Shown here piece after piece: positions 48,897 through 58,042 of a stretch of 58,252 bases of DNA (positions within the stretch are counted from its first letter, which is position 1; each line of letters opens with the position of its first letter). A program made the translations under genes and the position numbers. The notes beneath the pieces are model-generated. The model had not been told where the DNA came from and did not search any database. It saw only the letters and a program-made list of their open reading frames with translations. This DNA comes from a bacterium (lineage in GTDB: Bacteria; SZUA-79; Acidulodesulfobacterales; Acidulodesulfobacteraceae): the NCBI GenBank assembly GCA_021789605.1, contig JAJYJI010000007.1, positions 1 through 58,252 of the forward strand, read 5' to 3'.

Positions 48897-49493
48897 ATGA
48901 GCAAAGCCTTTTTGGGTAAAATCAAAAACAGATTTTTTGCGGGATTAACGGTTATAATTCCCGGAGCTATAACCATTTTCATAATAATATGGCTTTTAAA
49001 GGAAGTCAACAAGATATTTAACCCTTTTTCTCTTTTTATAAAGCGATATATCCATGTATATATACCGGATATAGGATTAATTCTTTTGTTCGGATTAATA
49101 CTTGCTTCCGGTTTCCTGATTACAAACTGGTTAGGCAGAGCAATTATAAATTTTTACGAAAATTTTATGCTGAAGATTCCGTTGGTAAATTTACTTTACA
49201 AATCCACCAAGCAATGGGTAGATATATTTTCTCCCGGGAAGAGTTCATTCAAAAAGTTTGTATTAGTAAGATATAGCGGAGATAAATTTATTTACGGTTT
49301 TTTAACGTCGAGCACTGGAATACAGGGAAACGATAAAGACGGTTACGGAGTCGTTTATATTCCTACAAATCATCTATATATAGGAATGAATATAATCGCA
49401 AAAAAGGACGATATATTAGATACCGGCCTAAGGGTCGAACAGGGGATTCAGATTGTTCTTTCCGCGGGAATTGCGTTCCCGGAAAAATTGTAA
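48897..49493 (+). CDS. DUF502 family membrane protein
   Basis: A 198-residue protein with two hydrophobic segments (about 15-37 and 55-78). The opening motif FFAGLTVIIPGAITIFIIIW is typical of DUF502, followed by the soluble part with PLVNLLYKSTKQ, GVVYIPTNH and a VLSAGIAFPEK-like end. DUF502 proteins are widespread in diderms and plants (COV family) and have no settled biochemical role in bacteria. AAAAGGAAAT is a good ribosome binding site. rsmE follows in 16 bases. Confidence 0.88.
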   Translation: MSKAFLGKIKNRFFAGLTVIIPGAITIFIIIWLLKEVNKIFNPFSLFIKRYIHVYIPDIGLILLFGLILASGFLITNWLGRAIINFYENFMLKIPLVNLLYKSTKQWVDIFSPGKSSFKKFVLVRYSGDKFIYGFLTSSTGIQGNDKDGYGVVYIPTNHLYIGMNIIAKKDDILDTGLRVEQGIQIVLSAGIAFPEKL

Positions 49494-49509
49494 ATAAACC
49501 GGCTTTAAA

Positions 49510-50268
49510 ATGCACAACAGATTTTATATAGAAGAAAAAATAGAGAGCCTCGCCGGAAGCCAAATCGTTTTAGAATCCCTCGCCGGACACGTCAAGGCTT
49601 TTCGTAAAAAAACAGGCGACGAGATTAAGCTCTATGACGGTTCCGGAAACGTTTTATCCGCTAAAATCGTTAAAATTTCAAAAAAAAATGTAGGCGTTGA
49701 ATTATTGTCGAAAGAAACGCATTCCGGAAACAATACTAAAATTTTTCTTTTTCTGCCTCTTATTACGTCCCATATTATGGACCAGCTTATAGCGAGAATT
49801 TGCGAAATGGAAGTAAGCGGCATTTTTCCCGTAATTACCGAAAGGTCAATCAATTTAAAAAATGAAAAAGAAATAAATTTCAAGCTGTCTAAATGGGATA
49901 AAATTTCAAAAGGCGCTATGGTTCTTGCCGGAAAAAATTTTTCTACGGTTATAAACAGGCCCGTAGTTTTGCCGGATGCTTTTAAAATGACGGAAAATTT
50001 TAATTCAAAATTAATAGCGTCTCCTTCCGCAAGCCTGTTTCTGAAAGATTTCCTGTTAGCTTTCGATTTTAACGTAAAAAACATTTCTATAAGTATTTTT
50101 ATAGGGCCGGAAGGAGGCTTTTCCGCTTTTGAAATAAATTTATCAAAAGAATACGGCTTTACGCCGGTTAAATTATCCAATAATATTATGAGCACATTTG
50201 TCTCATCCATATACTTAGTCTCAAATTTAGTAAATTTTGCTTTTTCGGTAAGTGATTATGCATCTTAA
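49510..50268 (+). CDS. rsmE: 16S rRNA m3U1498 methyltransferase
   Basis: RsmE methylates U1498 of 16S rRNA using S-adenosylmethionine. The 252-residue SPOUT-family protein has an N-terminal PUA-like domain (MHNRFYIEEKI, EIKLYDGSG). The knot domain holds IGPEGGFSAFEI, beginning at residue 198. It overlaps smc by 11 bases or more. Confidence 0.92.
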   Translation: MHNRFYIEEKIESLAGSQIVLESLAGHVKAFRKKTGDEIKLYDGSGNVLSAKIVKISKKNVGVELLSKETHSGNNTKIFLFLPLITSHIMDQLIARICEMEVSGIFPVITERSINLKNEKEINFKLSKWDKISKGAMVLAGKNFSTVINRPVVLPDAFKMTENFNSKLIASPSASLFLKDFLLAFDFNVKNISISIFIGPEGGFSAFEINLSKEYGFTPVKLSNNIMSTFVSSIYLVSNLVNFAFSVSDYAS

Positions 50269-53200
50269 GTTTATAGAACTATTTGGATTTAAAACGTTTC
50301 CGGATAAGATAAGGATACCTTTCGATGCAGGCATAAATATAATCGTCGGTCCCAACGGATGCGGAAAAACAAATATAGTGGATGCAATACGGTTCATTCT
50401 AGGCGAGCAAAGCTTAAAGGATTTAAGGCTTAAAAATATGAACGATATAATATTTCACGGTTCAAACATGCGAAAAAGTTCGTCGGTTGCCTTATGCAGG
50501 GGGGTTTTCGAAAACGACCTGAAGAACAATTTTAAGTATAAAGATTTTTCTGAGATTATGATAGAAAGAAGGCATTTTAAAAATAACGAGACGGAATACA
50601 GAATAAACGGGATTACGGTTCCATACAGGGAGTATCTTGATTTTTTTAATGAAAGCGGCTTGTCGAAGCATTATTCCATAATAGATTCTTCTAAAATCAA
50701 CGCTATCCTGAATTATAAGCCCAACGAGTTAAAACTTTTTTTCGAAGAAGCGTCGGGGATAACAAAATATAAAATTCAAAAAAAAGCGGCATCCAAAAAA
50801 TTAGAAGCCGCAGAATTCAATTTATTGAGGATAGGGGATTTATTCGGCGAAGTCGAAAAACAGCTTGTATTTCTGGAAAAGGCATCCAAAAAATTAAAGA
50901 ATTACAAAGAACTTGAAAATGAGAAAAAACGCTATGATTTTGCTCTTTACGACAGGACGAAAAGAAAGATAATTTACGAAATCGAAAAACTCGTCAAAGA
51001 ACTTGACGGCTATTCGCTTCAGCTTGCCGGAGCAGGCGCGAAATCCGATTCCGCCTTAAGCGGCTTAACAGTTTTAAAAACGGCTTTCGATAAGGAGGAT
51101 GCCGCATATAAAGTTGCTCTTAACGAAAAAAACAGGCTCACGATAGACATGACTAAACTTAATTCCGCAATAGAATATGCAAATATGACTATAAAGAATT
51201 TAGATTCGGAGATTTCTCAAAAATCAAAAGAAATAATCGAACAAAATGGATTAAAGGACAGAGATATAGAAAAATCCGCAAGCCTTAAAAATAAAGCGGC
51301 AGCAGAAGAATCTAACTTTGCGAAACTGCGCGAAAAATTCGATACCCTGAATAAATCCGTGTCGGAAAAAAAAGAATTTTTATCCAAAACAAAAAACGAA
51401 ATAGATGCGATAAACGACGAAATCTTCGCCGCCGTCGAAAAATCGCAGAATTATAATAATAAATTGATTTTTAATAATAAAAATATTAAGAATATAGAAA
51501 CAAGGATTAACGATACTAAAGGTTCTATAAGCAAAATTTCTCAGGAAATCGCCGAAGGAACTAAAATTTTAAGCGGAAAGATAAATCAATCCGACGCCGC
51601 CGCAAAAATTATAGAAAGCCTTAGAGATGCGCAATCTGAAATTTCCTTAAAATCGTCGGAACTTTTGGAGGAGCTTAACGAGTGTAAATCCAAGAAAGAC
51701 GCTTTAGAAAAAGAGCTGATAAAAATAGGCATAGATATATCGGGATTATCGGATTTTATAGATAACCGCGAAGGATTTTCCGAGGGGACAAAAAAATTGT
51801 TATGCGCGAAAAGGGATTACGAGGCGTATCCTTTGTCTGACATTATGGAAATCGAACGGGGTTTTGAAGACGCCGTATGGGAAGGAGCCCGAGATATGCT
51901 TGAAACGGTGTTCGTGAACGGCATAGAAGATGCGCAAAAAGCTTTGGATTATGCCGGCAGCAATAAAACCGGCGAAATAAGAATTTTTGTTCCCGGCAAA
52001 AGTAAGAATAAATTATATAAAGACGGTAAATCGTTTGACGCCCTATGCAAAGAATTAGATATTATTCCTTTAGCGGACAAAATAAAATTAAATTCCCAAA
52101 AAATCGTTTTAGGAGATATCGGAATTAATTTTTACTATTCGAAAAATACCGATACTATATTGAAACATATTAAGCTAACAGGTTTCTTTCCCGAGGTAAA
52201 TATCGTAACCGGACAGGGAATTATTTTTTTTTCTAACGGGCTTATAATCGGCGGTAAAAATAAAAATATCGAAAGCCAAAATTTGTTTTTAAATAAAAAT
52301 AAATTATCGCAATATAAACAATTAAAGTTAGACAAGGAAAATGAATTCGATAAAGAAAATTCGCTATATATTTCAAAGCAATCCGAAATTAACGGACTCG
52401 GCGATAAAGCCGCCAAGTTAAGCGAGGCTCTTAAAATAAAGGAGATGGAAGAAATAACGGTAAAAAACGACATAAAACATTTAGAAGGCCAATCTGTTAA
52501 ACTAAGAGAAAGACTTAATATTTTAAAAAAAGAATTAAATTCTTTAGAATCGGAGAAGGAGGAGATATCTGAGGAAGAAAAAAAAATAAAAAAAGAAATT
52601 CTGGTTTCGGAAAACGAATCGAAACTTCAGACCGCCGAAAAGACTTTTATGGAAAAAAAATTGCGGGATTTAGAAAATGAATTTGAAAATATCAAAGAGG
52701 ACGAAACTTCTTTAAAAATCGAACTTAACTCGTCGCAACAAAATATTAATTTCTTAAAGAAACAAATTAAAGATTTAGATTCGGTTATATTTAATTACGA
52801 TAAAAGAATTAATTCGCTAATAGCCCAAAAAGAAAAATTAAAGAAAGATTTTGAAGAAACCGCAAGCGGGTTATCCGAAAAACAAAAAAATGTTTCGTTT
52901 ATGGATGAATCTATCGCTAAATTAGATATATATATTAAAGACGCCGAAATTAAAATGGAGGACTTAAAAAAGAACATAAACATCGTCGAAAAAGAATTCG
53001 AAAATGCCGACAGGCAGAGGTTAAATTTAGAAAAGAAAAAAGATGCCGTACAAACGTATATAAATATAAATAAAGAAAAACTTGCCGAGCTGGATTCAGG
53101 CAGGGAACTAAGCGGTCTTCCCGTCGGTATCTCAGAGCAAGACGAAGCGTTTATTTTAAAAAATATCGAAAGCATGCAGGATGAAGATATTAAAAAAAAT

Positions 53201-53863
53201 ATAGAAGAATCCGGCAGGAAAATAACAGAACTGGGAGACGTAAATATGAATGCCGCAAAAGAGTATGGCGACGCGCTTGAGCGGCTGGATTTTCTGGGAA
53301 AACAAAAAAAAGACCTTATAAGTTCTATCGAATCGCTGCAAGGAATTATAAAAAAACTCGATGCCGTATCCAAAGAAAAGTTTAATTCAAGTCTTTCTCA
53401 AATAAGGCGCGAATTTAGCGAGTTGTTTACTTTTTTATTCGGCGGCGGACACGCCGATATACTTAATGTGGCGGATAACGCGTACGAAGCCGTCGAAAAC
53501 GAACGGCTCGAGCGCGGCATATCGGGTTTATCAGGCATGGAAATAAATGCGCAAATACCCGGAAAAAAATTCTCCGGAATAAATATTTTGTCTCAAGGCG
53601 AGAGGGTATTGGTGGCGGTAAGTCTTCTATTTGCGATATTTCTCGTTAAGAAAACTCCTTTTTGCGTTATAGACGAGGTAGATGCTCCCTTGGATTATGC
53701 GAATAATGCCAGATATAATAAATTAATAATGGAGATATCGGGTTATTCGCAGATAATTTTAGTAACCCATAATAAAAAAACTATGGAAATCGGGAAAAAC
53801 ATTTTTGGCGTCACTTCAAAGCATGCAGGCATTTCAGGCATAGTATCCGTTTCCATGAACTAA
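50258..53863 (+). CDS. smc: Chromosome segregation protein SMC
   Basis: SMC dimers with ScpA/ScpB compact and segregate the chromosome. From the ATG at 50258 the protein has 1201 residues; a GTG at 50252 would add two. Walker A is GPNGCGKT (31-38). Long coiled-coil arms (about 165-500 and 660-1000) surround a hinge near 500-650. The C-terminal ATPase half has the signature LSQGERVLV (from 1111) and Walker B VIDEVDAPLD (D1139, E1140). Most bacterial SMCs have GKS and LSGGE, so these are variants, but the chemistry-critical residues remain. It is followed by ftsY, as in Bacillus. Confidence 0.96.
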   Translation: MHLKFIELFGFKTFPDKIRIPFDAGINIIVGPNGCGKTNIVDAIRFILGEQSLKDLRLKNMNDIIFHGSNMRKSSSVALCRGVFENDLKNNFKYKDFSEIMIERRHFKNNETEYRINGITVPYREYLDFFNESGLSKHYSIIDSSKINAILNYKPNELKLFFEEASGITKYKIQKKAASKKLEAAEFNLLRIGDLFGEVEKQLVFLEKASKKLKNYKELENEKKRYDFALYDRTKRKIIYEIEKLVKELDGYSLQLAGAGAKSDSALSGLTVLKTAFDKEDAAYKVALNEKNRLTIDMTKLNSAIEYANMTIKNLDSEISQKSKEIIEQNGLKDRDIEKSASLKNKAAAEESNFAKLREKFDTLNKSVSEKKEFLSKTKNEIDAINDEIFAAVEKSQNYNNKLIFNNKNIKNIETRINDTKGSISKISQEIAEGTKILSGKINQSDAAAKIIESLRDAQSEISLKSSELLEELNECKSKKDALEKELIKIGIDISGLSDFIDNREGFSEGTKKLLCAKRDYEAYPLSDIMEIERGFEDAVWEGARDMLETVFVNGIEDAQKALDYAGSNKTGEIRIFVPGKSKNKLYKDGKSFDALCKELDIIPLADKIKLNSQKIVLGDIGINFYYSKNTDTILKHIKLTGFFPEVNIVTGQGIIFFSNGLIIGGKNKNIESQNLFLNKNKLSQYKQLKLDKENEFDKENSLYISKQSEINGLGDKAAKLSEALKIKEMEEITVKNDIKHLEGQSVKLRERLNILKKELNSLESEKEEISEEEKKIKKEILVSENESKLQTAEKTFMEKKLRDLENEFENIKEDETSLKIELNSSQQNINFLKKQIKDLDSVIFNYDKRINSLIAQKEKLKKDFEETASGLSEKQKNVSFMDESIAKLDIYIKDAEIKMEDLKKNINIVEKEFENADRQRLNLEKKKDAVQTYININKEKLAELDSGRELSGLPVGISEQDEAFILKNIESMQDEDIKKNIEESGRKITELGDVNMNAAKEYGDALERLDFLGKQKKDLISSIESLQGIIKKLDAVSKEKFNSSLSQIRREFSELFTFLFGGGHADILNVADNAYEAVENERLERGISGLSGMEINAQIPGKKFSGINILSQGERVLVAVSLLFAIFLVKKTPFCVIDEVDAPLDYANNARYNKLIMEISGYSQIILVTHNKKTMEIGKNIFGVTSKHAGISGIVSVSMN

Positions 53864-53904
53864 AGAAGGAGTTTAAAATAATTTTTAATTAGGAAACCGT
53901 ATTC

Positions 53905-54816
53905 ATGAAAATATTCGAAAAATTTAAAAATTTTGCCGAGAGCCTGAAGAAGACAAAAGAAGGATTATCCGAAAAAATAAATTCCGTTTTCGGTTCCGCT
54001 AAGCTTGGAACAATAGAGCTCGATAAAATAGAGGAGGCTTTAATTTTATCCGATATATCCTATCAAACGGCTTCGGAAATAATAGAAGGCGTAAAAAAAA
54101 GGATTTTAAAATTCAAAGAGTTAACGCCGGATATTTTAAAATCGGCATTAAAAGAAGAAATATATTTTAAGATTGCGAAAGATTTTCCGGAAATAAAAGC
54201 AAACGGCGAAAAAAATATTTTTATTATCGTCGGCGTGAACGGAGTGGGGAAAACGACCACGATAGGAAAGCTCGGCAAATATTATACCGATAGAGGCAAA
54301 AAAGTCATAATTGCGGCATGCGATACTTTCAGGGCGGCGGCGAAGGAGCAATTGGAAGTTTGGGGAGAAAGGACAGGCTTGGAAGTGGTATCGGGGAAAG
54401 AAAACCAGGACCCCGCCTCAGTAGCCCACGACGCGGTTCAAAAATTTAAGGAAAGAGACTTTAATCTTTTATTGATAGATACCGCAGGAAGGCTGCATAA
54501 TAAAAAACATCTAATGGAAGAACTTTCCAAGATAAAAAGGGTCGCATCAAAGTCGAACGGCCGCGAACCGGACGAGGTGCTGCTGGTAATAGATGCGGGG
54601 TTAGGACAGAATTCGATAGTTCAAGCCGAGCAATTTAAGGCTCTTACGGATATTACCGGGGTAATAATTACAAAATTGGACGGTTCCGCAAAAGGCGGAA
54701 TAATTATAGATATAATACATAAGATTAATTTGCCGGTAAGATTTATCGGAACAGGGGAATCTTCCGATAAAATATCGGAATTTTCCCCTCAGATTTTTGT
54801 GGATAATTTATTTTAA
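53905..54816 (+). CDS. ftsY: Signal recognition particle receptor FtsY
   Basis: FtsY receives SRP-ribosome complexes at the membrane. The 303 residues show a short N-terminal helical region, then the NG domain. G1 is GVNGVGKTTT (110-119), followed by DTFRAAAKEQL, DTAGRLHNK, TKLDGSAKGG and the end PQIFVDNLF. It lacks the long acidic A domain of E. coli FtsY, as do many bacteria. AGGAAA precedes the ATG, 41 bases after smc. Confidence 0.97.
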   Translation: MKIFEKFKNFAESLKKTKEGLSEKINSVFGSAKLGTIELDKIEEALILSDISYQTASEIIEGVKKRILKFKELTPDILKSALKEEIYFKIAKDFPEIKANGEKNIFIIVGVNGVGKTTTIGKLGKYYTDRGKKVIIAACDTFRAAAKEQLEVWGERTGLEVVSGKENQDPASVAHDAVQKFKERDFNLLLIDTAGRLHNKKHLMEELSKIKRVASKSNGREPDEVLLVIDAGLGQNSIVQAEQFKALTDITGVIITKLDGSAKGGIIIDIIHKINLPVRFIGTGESSDKISEFSPQIFVDNLF

Positions 54817-54820
54817 GCCG

Positions 54821-55246
54821 TCATTTAATTTCAATCTTTTTAGGCGAAGCGACTTTACTTTTCTTAAGCGTTACTTCCAGGACTCCGTTTTTAAGGGAAG
54901 CCGCCGCGTTATTTTTCTCCACTTCGGAAGGCAAATCGATAATCCGGTAAAACGAACCGTATTGAATCTCCTGGCGATAAAAATTTTCTTTTTTTTCCTC
55001 TTTTTCCTGCCTATGCTCTCCTTTTATCGTAAGCTGGTCCCCGTTGACCTCTATGACGATATTTTCTTTGGGTATCCCTGGCACCTGAGCTTTAACGACG
55101 ATATTTTCGTCTTGCTCCACCACATCTACCGCGGGTTCGATGTAACCCTCCTTGGTTCTTAATACCGGATTAAAAAAATCAAAAAAACTTTTTTCGAATT
55201 CATTTCTTAGCGGATAAAAAGGGTCGAATTTAACAATCTTTTTCAT
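54821..55246 (-). CDS. Small heat-shock protein (Hsp20/alpha-crystallin family)
   Basis: An ATP-independent holdase chaperone. The 141-residue protein has a short N-terminal arm (FDPFYPLRNEFEKSFFDFF) and an alpha-crystallin domain (about 37-130). Its diagnostic features are PGIPKENIVIEV, GEHRQEKE, YGSFYRIIDLP and the A-x-x-x-N-G-V-L motif ASLKNGVLEV. I chose the second ATG (55246) because GGAGG lies 7 bases before it but only 1 base before the first ATG (55252). It is convergent with ftsY, separated by 4 bases, and divergent from purM. Confidence 0.93.
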   Translation of the reverse strand: MKKIVKFDPFYPLRNEFEKSFFDFFNPVLRTKEGYIEPAVDVVEQDENIVVKAQVPGIPKENIVIEVNGDQLTIKGEHRQEKEEKKENFYRQEIQYGSFYRIIDLPSEVEKNNAAASLKNGVLEVTLKKSKVASPKKIEIK

Positions 55247-55302
55247 AATCATACCTCCATAAATAATATAAAATAATATAATAATAAAAGCGCTTTAATT
55301 AA

Positions 55303-55330
55303 AATATATCATAAAAACTTTATTTTTCAA
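55303..55330 (-). promoter_or_regulatory. Predicted promoter of the hsp20 gene
   Basis: On the - strand TTGAAA (55325-55330) and TATATT (55303-55308) are spaced by 16 bases, with a TGA extended element before the -10. It gives a leader of about 50 bases. I see no CIRCE or sigma32-type sequence; an AGCGCT palindrome lies just downstream at 55290-55295. Confidence 0.6.
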
Positions 55331-55347
55331 TTTTGTAGCGGCCGCTC

Positions 55348-55376
55348 TTTACAAAACTCCTAAAAAATTATAAAAT
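55348..55376 (+). promoter_or_regulatory. Predicted promoter of purM-purN
   Basis: TTTACA (55348-55353) and TAAAAT (55371-55376) are spaced by 17 bases. The purM ATG begins 9 bases after the -10, so transcription would start about 2-3 bases before it, giving an essentially leaderless mRNA. No Shine-Dalgarno is seen. Confidence 0.6.
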
Positions 55377-55385
55377 CTAACAACT

Positions 55386-56441
55386 ATGGATTATAAAAAA
55401 GCCGGCGTCGATATAGAAGCTGGGAAAAAAGCCGTTTTAGATATAGCTTCATTGGTGAAAGGCACTTATACTAAAGGAGCGATTGATAATTTCGGACTAT
55501 TCGGCTCTCTGTTTTCGATAGGAGAGCTAAATTATAAAAATCCGGTCCTGGTTTCTGGAACCGACGGAGTCGGCACGAAACTTAAAGTTGCTTTCGCCGC
55601 GGATAAACACGATACTATTGGCATAGACCTTGTCGCCATGAGCGTAAACGATATAGCCTGTCTTGGAGCAAAACCGCTTTTTTTCTTAGATTATATATCC
55701 ACCTCTAATTTAAAACCGCATATTATAAAAGAAATAGTTTCCGGCATAGCGGCAGGATGCAAAACGGCGGGATGTTCACTTTTAGGCGGAGAAATGGCGG
55801 AGATGCCTTCTTTTTATCAGGAAGGCGAATATGATTTGGCGGGTTTTGCGGTCGGAATAGTGGAGAAGGACGATATCATTAACGGCTCGGACACCCTCGC
55901 GGGAGATAAAATAATCGGGGTCGCTTCTAGCGGTTTGCATTCAAACGGCTATTCTCTTGCCCGCAAAATTATTTTCGATATGATGGGCCTAAGCATAGGC
56001 GAACCTTTGTTGTCCGACGGGCAAACGGTTAAAGATGCCCTTTTGAAGCCTACGATTATATATTCGGAACTCATACAGACACTTAAAGCAAAATTTAAAA
56101 TTAAAGGCATAGCGCATATAACCGGAGGAGGGTTACCGGAAAATCTCGTAAGAATTCTTCCGGCAGGCACCATTGCCGAAATAGACAAAAGTTCGTGGGA
56201 GATGCCAGAACTTTTAGGATTATTAAAAGAACATGGAAAATTAGACGAAAATGAATTTTACAAGGTATTCAACGCCGGCATCGGTCTGGTTTTAACCGTG
56301 GAAGGCGGAATGGCAAAAGAAATTATCGGCCTTATTAATAAAACAGAGCACTCGGATTCAAAGCGTTTCAAGGCATACGAGATAGGGGGCATAGCCGGCT
56401 CAAAAGTTTCCTCAGACTGTCCCAAAGTTATTATTTATTAA
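55386..56441 (+). CDS. purM: Phosphoribosylformylglycinamidine cyclo-ligase (AIR synthetase)
   Basis: PurM closes the imidazole ring in purine synthesis using ATP. The 351 residues begin DYKKAGVDIEAGKKAV. GTDGVGTKLKVA, DLVAMSVNDI, LLGGEMAEMPSFY and AHITGGGLPENL are all conserved PurM motifs. It is the first gene of a two-gene unit with purN, on the other side of a short divergent intergenic region from hsp20. Confidence 0.98.
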   Translation: MDYKKAGVDIEAGKKAVLDIASLVKGTYTKGAIDNFGLFGSLFSIGELNYKNPVLVSGTDGVGTKLKVAFAADKHDTIGIDLVAMSVNDIACLGAKPLFFLDYISTSNLKPHIIKEIVSGIAAGCKTAGCSLLGGEMAEMPSFYQEGEYDLAGFAVGIVEKDDIINGSDTLAGDKIIGVASSGLHSNGYSLARKIIFDMMGLSIGEPLLSDGQTVKDALLKPTIIYSELIQTLKAKFKIKGIAHITGGGLPENLVRILPAGTIAEIDKSSWEMPELLGLLKEHGKLDENEFYKVFNAGIGLVLTVEGGMAKEIIGLINKTEHSDSKRFKAYEIGGIAGSKVSSDCPKVIIY

Positions 56442-56449
56442 ATATAAAA

Positions 56450-57058
56450 ATGAAGAAAAATTTTATTATACTGGCATCGGGCAACGGTTCCAATGCTTTG
56501 AACCTGATTAATAAATTTTATACCGATAAAAACGGCTGCGGGGACATAGAAATAGCCGCCGTTGTTTCCAATATAGCCGATGCCCCCGTTATCGAGAAGG
56601 TTAAAAAAACCGCGCCGGATATTTCTATTTTCGTCATTCCTTTTACCGTTTTATCCGAAAGGGACGCTTTCGAGAAAGAACTCGGCGATATTATTAAAAA
56701 ATATAAGGTCGATTATATAATTTTAGCAGGTTTTATGAAAATACTCTCTAAAGAATTCGTTTCAAAATTCCCATATCAAATAATAAATATACATCCTTCC
56801 CTGCTACCGGCGTTCAAAGGCAGAGAAGCAATAAAAAAAGCATTCGAGTACGGGGTAAAATATACTGGGGTTACCGTCCATTACGTCACTTCCGAAATAG
56901 ACGCGGGCCCCATTATCTGCCAGGAAATAGTCGGGATAGACGATTCGGATACGGTCGGAACCTTAGAAGCAAAAATACATAAGACGGAACATAAAATTTA
57001 TCCCGTTGCGATAGAAATAGCTTTAACCGGCGCCGACCCGCGTCGCCGGGTGATATAA
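56450..57058 (+). CDS. purN: Phosphoribosylglycinamide formyltransferase
   Basis: PurN transfers a formyl group from 10-formyl-tetrahydrofolate to GAR. The 202 residues contain the substrate loop SGNGSN, the catalytic N113 and H115 in INIHPSLLPAFKG, and D151 in EIDAGPI. It is 8 bases after purM. The 3' end carries a GC-rich inverted repeat CCGGCG/CGCCGG (57027-57049) inside the last codons. Confidence 0.97.
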   Translation: MKKNFIILASGNGSNALNLINKFYTDKNGCGDIEIAAVVSNIADAPVIEKVKKTAPDISIFVIPFTVLSERDAFEKELGDIIKKYKVDYIILAGFMKILSKEFVSKFPYQIINIHPSLLPAFKGREAIKKAFEYGVKYTGVTVHYVTSEIDAGPIICQEIVGIDDSDTVGTLEAKIHKTEHKIYPVAIEIALTGADPRRRVI

Positions 57059-57109
57059 ACGACTTATCTTATATATTTAATTAATTTCTTAATCTATACC
57101 GCATTAAAT

Positions 57110-58000
57110 TTGAAACCGTTTAATATAAGCCGCGAAAATATATTCAATCAATTAAGATTTATTTCATACGTAGGTATTTTTGTAAATTTTATATTGACGA
57201 TTGCCAAATTTTATGTGGGAATTGTCGGAAACTCCGAAGCTCTTGTGGCCGACGGCTTTAATTCCCTTTCCGATATATTTGCCGGATTTGTCGTCTATTT
57301 ATCCTTTAAAATATCTAATAAACCTCAGGATAAAGAGCATCCGTACGGACACGCAAAAGCCGAAATGATTGCGACTTTTACGGTTGCATTAATATTGATA
57401 CTTTTTGGGTTTTCGATAGTAGGAGTTTCTTTTTATAAGATTTATTTTCATAAATTTGAGAAACCAGACATAGATACTTTAATAGTAGCGCTTGCTACCA
57501 TATTAGTCAAAGAAATCTTGTATAAATGGACCCTCCGGTGGGGCAAACTTTTAAAATCGACCGGACTGATAGCTACCGCTTACGACCACAGAAGCGATGT
57601 AATCGTATCTTTGGCGGTAGTCATAGGAATCCTTTTTGCGATAAAAGGATATTATTATATGGACCCTGTTGCCGGGATAGTAGTCAGTTTTTTTATATTC
57701 CGGTTAGCCTTAAAACTAATAAAGGAGTCTATAGGTAATCTTATGGATGAAAGTCCGCCCAGTTTCGTCGTAGATAAAATAAAGAATATAATCGTCTCCG
57801 TGAAAGGGGTAGAAAAAATCACGGATATAAAAATCAGAAAATCAGGCCCGTATTTTTATATAGACGTAGAAATAGAAATCAATCAGAATATGACCGTTAA
57901 AATGTCGCACGATATTGCGGAAAATGTTAAAAGCAGCCTTATGTCGTCAAACATTTACATAAACGACGTTATGGTGCATATCAATCCTTACGAACGCTAA
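57110..58000 (+). CDS. Cation diffusion facilitator family transporter
   Basis: A 296-residue inner-membrane exporter of divalent metals (Zn, Fe, Mn, Co or Cd) driven by proton exchange. About six hydrophobic segments are followed by a cytoplasmic C-terminal domain from about residue 210. The metal-site motifs are visible: ALVADGFNSLSD in helix 2, HPYGHAKAE in the loop after helix 2, and AYDHRSDVIV in helix 5. The exact metal cannot be told. The start is a TTG at 57110 without a clear Shine-Dalgarno; an upstream ATG is not available in frame. Confidence 0.92.
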   Translation: MKPFNISRENIFNQLRFISYVGIFVNFILTIAKFYVGIVGNSEALVADGFNSLSDIFAGFVVYLSFKISNKPQDKEHPYGHAKAEMIATFTVALILILFGFSIVGVSFYKIYFHKFEKPDIDTLIVALATILVKEILYKWTLRWGKLLKSTGLIATAYDHRSDVIVSLAVVIGILFAIKGYYYMDPVAGIVVSFFIFRLALKLIKESIGNLMDESPPSFVVDKIKNIIVSVKGVEKITDIKIRKSGPYFYIDVEIEINQNMTVKMSHDIAENVKSSLMSSNIYINDVMVHINPYER

Positions 58001-58007
58001 AACATTC

Positions 58008-58017
58008 CTGACGTCAG
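58008..58017. repeat. Perfect 10-base palindrome CTGACGTCAG
   Basis: It lies in the 42-base gap between the convergent cation transporter and the Fis-like gene. It is too short to be a terminator stem alone and may be chance or a protein site. Confidence 0.35.
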
Positions 58018-58042
58018 TTAACAGCCGTCATTATTTATATTA

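Noticed and set aside
54797-55162. Open frame on the + strand antisense to the hsp20 gene
   Set aside because: The - strand frame is a clear alpha-crystallin protein with promoter and Shine-Dalgarno; the + frame has no recognisable domain.
57027-57049. GC-rich inverted repeat CCGGCG/CGCCGG as a terminator for purN
   Set aside because: It lies inside the last codons of purN and has no T-run after it.
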